64,000 nt of DNA from Sipunculus nudus (taxonomy: Eukaryota; Annelida; Sipuncula; Golfingiida; Sipunculidae): the NCBI GenBank assembly GCA_026874595.1, contig CM049322.1:3211900-3275899 (forward strand), written 5' to 3'. The notes below the pieces were generated by a model. That model saw nothing but the letters and a program-made list of their open reading frames with translations, was not told where the DNA came from and ran no database searches. Shown piece after piece: positions 24,401 to 32,181 of the stretch. Position 1 is the stretch's first letter, and the number at the start of each line of letters is the position of its first letter. The translations under genes and the position numbers were made by a program.

Positions 24401-27400
24401 GAATTGTGTATTATCTGGCTTAGATAACTGTACTTGCTATATTGATGATGTTGTTGTATACAATCACATATGGGAAGGTCATAAACAAAGTTTGGTAGAA
24501 CTCTTTGAGAGACTGAAAAAAGCAGGATTGACAGCTAATCTTGCCAAGAGTGATTTTTTTCGTGCAACTGTAACATATTTAGGCACGAAGTAGGTCAAGG
24601 TTGTGTAAAACCAATTGCCAGTAAAGTATCTGCTATCGTAGAATTTCCAGTTCCTACTAATCGCAAGGAACTAATGCGATTCTTAGGAATGACTGGGTAT
24701 TACAGGAAATTTTGTCAGAACTTTGCAGAAGTTGTAAATCCGTTAACGGACCTATTGAAAAAGGACAGAAAATTCCATTGGAATAAAAACTGTCAAAATG
24801 CTTTTGAAAGAGCCAAAGCTATATTACAAAGTGCACCTGTGTTACAGGCTCCAAATTTTGATAAACCGTTTTCTCTCATGACGGATGCCAGCGATTGCGG
24901 TGTAGGCGCTGTGCTCATCCAAGACGATGACTTTAACATAAGTCATCCGGTTTGCTACTATTCAAAAAAAATTTTACCTCATCAAAAGAATTATTCTACT
25001 ATTGGAAAGGAAACTCTGTCACTATTGATGGAGTCACAGCACTTTGAAGTATATTTGGGCTCTACGCCTTATGATATAACTGTTTATACAGATCATAATC
25101 CCATAACATTTCTTCATAAGATGAAGAATAATAATCAGAGATTAATGAGATGGAGTCTAGCCCTGTCAGAGTTTAACCTAGTTATCAAACACATCAAGGG
25201 CTCCGATAACATAATCGCTGATACGTTATCAAGACGTCATTAATTTTGATCTGATGATTGACTCTTGTTATAGCCTCGGATATGTTCTGTCCTTTGGAAG
25301 AGTTGTATTACATAAATTACATGTATTAAGATATTGCTGATTATACTATTTGTGATGATGATAATTAATTAGCTTTGAGAAGCATAAACTAATGCTTAAG
25401 ATGTCAAACTACTCATACACTCGTCATACAGTGCTAATGCTTTGCTCTCCTTAGCTTCTTTTAAGGGTGGGGGTGTTGCATGGACGTCACCCGGACATCT
25501 GAGGATGGCGCCACGAAGTGGTGCGGCCGCCCCCGTGTCCACGCTTATGGATCCACCCCGCTATCAGTGACTACTGACGCGACGCGCTTTGAGAAACATA
25601 AACACTATTTTGGGACCATTCAGTACTGGTTTTGCAGTTTTGACGGCGCTATCGTTTCTCTCAAGCAACACCACAAACTTCTGCGGTTTCCGCCCATTGT
25701 TGAAAGCCTATAAAACGAACTCGCCTGCAGTACGAGGCGGGACTATTGATTTTGCTACGCCACGTTACTGTTTTCCCCGGGGACCGTGACCGTGGGCTCT
25801 TGGTTCCCAAGCCCACGGAATGCCATGAACCACGCTATGAACTTTATTATGTAGGAAGAGGAGAGACTTTATGTTTTCAGGTGCCACATGAATTAATACA
25901 GGACTTCAGTTTTGTGTGTGCCCGAACTATGTGTTGATGATGGACTTCAGTTTCTCGTATACCGGATTCAGTTAAGTATTTCGTTGCCGTTCGTTATTTA
26001 GAGACTCAGTTTTCTTCAGAGACTTTGTTATAAATTACGTTATGTATTGACTATTATATTATTTGTGTACGAATGTAAATATTGTAATATAGGAATATAG
26101 CACTGTTTTTGCACCCATATTTTGGTTACGTATTCATTTGAAGAGAACGTGTCTGAGCATATGTGTTACGGTTCGGCCTGAGTTGTTTGGTGTGAAAAGG
26201 GACCGTAACATAAGTAAGCAAACTCGCTGATGGCCATGCCAGGAGAAAATGAGGTTGATAAGAGTTATCATATAAGGAGAACATGAGAGTGATATTAGTG
26301 TGAGAAAACGGATGCGAATTTAACTGCAAAAATAATATTATTGATAAGAGAGAAGAGGATTTGGAGCGAATGAGTAGACGGTGGTGGTATTGTAGGATGA
26401 TATAAACCATTATTTTTGCTTGGGAAAAGATACATGTAGTTGTGATGATGTTAGTTTCATAACGTTGCTGCAGAGAAGAGGTGGTCTATGTAAAATACAT
26501 GTAATTGTGATGAATCTCGTATTATGATGTTGCTGTAGCCATGTTCCCTACAATGACGCTACTATAGTTAAGATGTGGCCGAGGTTGTTATGAAGATAGT
26601 CTTGTGATGTTGTTGTATAGCAAGATGTGGCTATATGTGGTCAATTTAAGAACATGGCCTCTCGCCTGTGTACTTATAGTAATTATTCCAGCCAGATTGA
26701 TCATTTCAATTTTCTTACCTCAGGTAACATCTCTGTATAGCTGGCCAATCGGTGATGTCTCTGACCGTGGAGTCCATGTTTTGTACGTACCCAGACCAGG
26801 TCCACATAGATCTCGTCTAGGGGGACCGTGACGTGCTTGTCATGCCAACTCCACAGATCTATCCTGTCATACAGCTTGAGTAGAGTGTCAACCAGTAAAC
26901 GCTGTAGCCTTTTTCTGTTATGACCAGCAGCTTGACAGAAAATACATATATGGTTAATGAAAAATAACTTATGCAAAGTAATAAAATGGTCTGCAATATA
27001 CACCATTTAAGAATTCATGATGACAATAGTTTAGAAAAGCATTCAAATTAAGAACACTTTCCGTGAATTTTGAAGCTACCCAATTGTGGGTTGCATGCAT
27101 TACTAACACTATTTCGTGACTGAAGATTACGGGTTTTTGCATACGTTACTAACACTATGTCGTGACTGAAGATTACGGGTTTTTGCATACGTTCCTAACA
27201 CTATGTCGTGACTGAAGATTACGAGTTTTTGCATACATTACTAACACTATGTCGTGACTGAAGATTACGGGTTTTTGCATACATTACTAACACTATGTCG
27301 TGACTGAAGATTACGGGTTTTTGCATACATTACTAACACTATGTCGTGACTGAAGATTACGGGTTTTTGCATACATAACTAACACTATGTCGTCACTGAA

Positions 27401-30400
27401 GATTACGAGTTTTTGCATACATTACTAACACTATGTCGTGACTGAAGATTACGAGTTTTTGCATACATCACTAACACTATGTCGTGACTGAAGATTACGA
27501 GTTTTTGCATACATTACTAACACTATGTCGTGACTGAAGATTACGGGTTTTTGCATACATCACTAACACTATGTCGTGACTGAAGATTACGTGTTTTTGC
27601 ATACGTTACTAACACTATGACGTGATTGAAAATTACGTGTTACGGCTTTCTCGGTCCTTCATGGTAAAGTGTAACAGTAATTCTTACCTAATCCCTTCAA
27701 AGGTATTTCTTCATCCAAGACATTACGACCCTTCTTCTTGTTTCGCCTTTTCTGATATTTCAAGTGCATAACTATTATCATGTTTTACGACAGATATATC
27801 AGCGTAAAAGGTAGATGACTTAAACAATAAAGCGGGATAGTGACGCAGGTTTTCTAAGAACAAGTGAAAAAAAATTGCGTGTTCATCTTACAGTTACTTG
27901 AAAATATTCGAGCCATCAAAGAGAAGAAAAGATTTAATTTGGGAAAAACAATTTACTTTTCTATAAAGGCAGTAAGCGGTGATAATCGCGGCAAGAACGA
28001 CCGCGACTCCGGCAAATGTTCCAAAGACGTAGACAAGGATTGCTGTACTTTCATTAGGAACTGTAAAACACATTCACATGCGATATATGTTATATTAATA
28101 ATTATGTTACTTTCCCGTTTTATTTGATGTATATAAAAGTAAATATATATAACTAATGTGTTGTATCGTTGTTACTTGTTTGCACGTGTGAAAAATCAAC
28201 AATATACATTTTCTAAATGTAATGCACCTCATAGTTTAACATTCTCAATATACCTGATGTCTTGGTCATCCGGGAGGGTGTTGTCTGATAGATCACCGAG
28301 GGAACTGTTGTATCAGAAATAAACCCTGAAATAAAGAAATATCAGAATGAGGTCCTTGAAACTATTTGTTACTTTATGCTATGGGGTAGCCCTAAGTAAC
28401 GGTCACGTTTTCACTGCTATTTGTATTGAGTTTATCTACGGGTCAAAGTGATTACGGTAACGCATCGTTTTTACTCTGCTATTTGTATGGAGTTTATCTA
28501 CGGGTTCATGTGATTACAATCCAAAAAACGAAAATATGCTTTTTTTCTGACATAACTATTGTTATGCGCCATTACAAGGGAATTTATATGTAGTTTTGCA
28601 CAAATACTAAAGCTGACATGTATAAGGCTAACCGGGTTGGATTTGTTTTCAAAAGAGAGTCTACTCACACAGCACATATTTAACGACGTTCCGCCGTTTT
28701 ATTTGCTTGTGTCCTCAGTATTTGGCTTGGAGAGTTTAACATGCATGTTACACGCTGTGTCGTGCCATTCTTAATTATAAGAAATCAATCCACGGCTATT
28801 TTAGGCATTTGTTAACCACCTTAACATATTTCTTTATTATTTCTGAACAATATCAGGAATACCCAGCATAAAATAAAGGAAAAAAGAATTGTTAAACATC
28901 CATTGTTTATGAAATTGTCTTATGGTATGATGACCGAAAAAATACATCGATGGACGGCATGTTCATGACAACATGTTGAGAAAATTTGCAAATGTCAGAA
29001 GTCTATTAGGCATTGCAAAGGCCATTGAATCATAACCAAAACCCGCTTCTAGTTCGTTTTCGACTCTGACAAGAACTTCAATAATTGGTGACCGCGCCTG
29101 CTCTAAAGTTGCATCTGCACTTTGTAATATCGCTTCACTAAGAAGTTCCTGTTCCTACCCCCTCCCAATTGAGGGCATCACTCGTAACCAAAACTTATAT
29201 TGTTTCATGGGACTGTTACAGTGCTTATTTTAAATGAAATTAAATATACGAATGAAATGACGAAACAGATATCATCAAACACTTTTACCTTCTGCTTTAA
29301 CACAGATGACTGGCGCCCTCATTTGACATGAAGCAGCTCTCAGCTTCCAACCTGAGCTGGTGGCGTTTATGACGGCACAGTGACCTTGTTCTGATGGTTC
29401 TCCATTATCCCATAATGACTGCCAGCTTTGACCTGATGTCAAAACAATGTCCTTTAGAAAAACATAAAGTTAGCTAAGCGTAGCTTACCGTACCTTCTCA
29501 TGTAGACTCTGGCTAGTAGATAAAAAAGGGGAAATTAAAAACGTCTCTGTAAGGAAACATTTAATACTTTAATAAACTTTTTAACAAACTTCAATATAAT
29601 TATTTCTAATTCTGGTAACACTGTTGGAATTGTTTTTTCTATTATATGGGGAAAATCAAATCATTTTGTTTCATTGAAATAGGATATTTTTATGTGTATT
29701 TTATTGTTAACCTGAGTCCATCTTAAGGATCCCTTGTGGCAGCCAGTCCATTCTCCTTAACCCGACCCAAAACGTGTGGCAGTTCCATTCTCTAGAACTC
29801 AGCTGTTTCTTCAAAACAGGATCAGTGATAACTGCTAACGGTGCCCCGAGTACCCGGCAGTAAACATGAGACTGATGCCAGGTGAACTTTCTACAGTTTT
29901 ACAACCCTCTGGAAGAGAATGTTTATTAATTTAAAAATCAGATTAATTACTTATTTCTCTCTGAACATATCTTTGTGAAATGGAAACATAGCATTAACAT
30001 GCTTACTTTATTTAAAAAGTAGTAGTTTTATTCTGATTATGTACAAAATCAAGTAATTGGTGTGAATACTCATCGCGCTTTCAAAGAACATTTATAAATA
30101 AAAAGTACATAACAGGGAGCTGCCTGCTCAGTTTCCGATAATGACAAAGTCTAGCATACTCATTAGATATAATTGTGATTCAATTTAGACATTTTTTCCT
30201 GTGACTGAATTTAGACATTTTTACCTATGATTTAATTTAGTTATTTTTACCTGTGATTGATTTTAGACAGTTTTACCTGTGATTGAATTTAGACATTTTT
30301 ACCTGTGATTTAATTTTGACATTTTTACCTATGATTAAATTAAGACATTTTTACCTGATACTCCGCACAGTTGTCCAATATGAAGACTGTTGCATGGCGC

Positions 30401-31294
30401 GGTTTTTATGCTTTGTGTTTTCTGGTCGTAGAAGGCACAGTCTGTTTTCGTCTGAGGCAGTGGAGGTTCTAAAATAACAACATATAGCAGGACGTAACAT
30501 CCTCACCCATCACTTCTCATATTGCAGAATATATACAACGGCAAATCAATCTATAAAATGTTTCTGTTTACCTATATTCAAACAGTATTAGTTATTTGAT
30601 ATTAATTTTAATACAGTTATATTTCCATTAAGGCTATGAATCTGACATAAATGTATTGCTCCTGACGTAAAATGTACCTACCCTGCCTTGAACCATCCAG
30701 CCAAGTCCAGTCAGACAGCGTTGTCTTCCTCAGTGACACCCAGAACGTCCGTATATCTTTCTCTTTTGCCGTCGCTTTCACCAGCTCCAATTGACTGTTG
30801 TCGGTAACAGAAGGCAGCGCTTTGCTGTGTGACTGACAACAGGTGGCGGCCTCATCATACATGTAATGGCTAACACAGGAACCTGAAGGAGATTATATAG
30901 CAATATAAGTTTAATATTACATGATATTTTAACAAAGAAATATGTTATGTTAATACCTGTGCTTTTACCGATGCTGACAGACGGGGACTCTCCACTGGAC
31001 GGTTCAAATATATCTAAACTAAAATGAGGCAACATAGTATTGTGAATAGCTGTGCCACTCTTGGTATTGCTTGTTGTTCCGTAAATGATTATATGAGAGA
31101 CATAAAGCTGGTGACACAAACAGTAATGCATTATAAAAGTCACATTGAGCTGGTGGCATAAACAAATACTTGTCCAGAAAAGCGTCTAGCAATTACTTAT
31201 CTAAGACAACATCCTTGCTTTATAATCTCCACCAATCTTGCGTCCTTCAGTCTAACATGAATAATTAGTTTAAACGTAAATGGGCTATAATCTG

Positions 31295-31342
<48 letters not shown>

Positions 31343-32134
31343 CTGTTAACAGCTAATTACATTGTATGTTTTATATGATGTCTGCGACTTTACTATTTTC
31401 CACACAATAACAGGTAACGTATGTTCCCTTGGAGTAATATCGATCCCATGCAATAGAAAGTGTTAGATAAAACGGGTCTGCGGATGTCGCAAATTCAAGT
31501 ACAGAACATATAACTCCGTCGGAATATAATAATAAAACCTGACTTATCCCTCTTTTTGGCGGGGGATATCATCGTACAATTTACGACATACTAAAGTACA
31601 AGATTCAGTTATTACACACAGAACACTCTTCTCGTTAGAAGTAATTTTCTGAACGGGTTATATGTTGCAAAGGTATGGGTCAGGGGTAATAATAACCGTA
31701 AAATAATGGACCATACTAGTAAGCACAACTCGAAAAGTATAAACACATACTTCCTATTTTTAGTCCCCGTCGTAAAGGGGAGCTGCCGAAATTGTGCGGG
31801 TCTGTCGTCTGTCTGAAATAGCATCCGCCCCGTCACTTTCTTTTGAAAAATATCACTATGCTGCTTTCATCACCAAAGTCACAGACTTGCTCACCACATG
31901 ACTGACATGTTATTATAACCTGCAGTTGAAATATCTTCGGGGGGGGGGGGGGGGTCAACGAAAGTGTGGAAAAACATTGGGTGATTATTTCGAGCAATTT
32001 ACCTGTCATGGTTTAAAACTGGTTTAAAAAAATATTGGTGGTTGAGAGAGGGGGGGGGGGGAGGGCCCGGATCCTCGCCTGAGTAAAAATACTTAAGCCT
32101 TTAATTCATACGCAAGGATCTCTCTAAGCTACAC

Positions 32135-32181
<47 letters not shown>

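Noticed and set aside
25480-25937. Three open frames of 63-77 codons
   Set aside because: Inside the retroelement LTR, overlapping in different frames, no domain.
27095-27648. CRISPR-like regular repeat array
   Set aside because: The 46-bp units are contiguous with no spacers, and the DNA is eukaryotic: a minisatellite.
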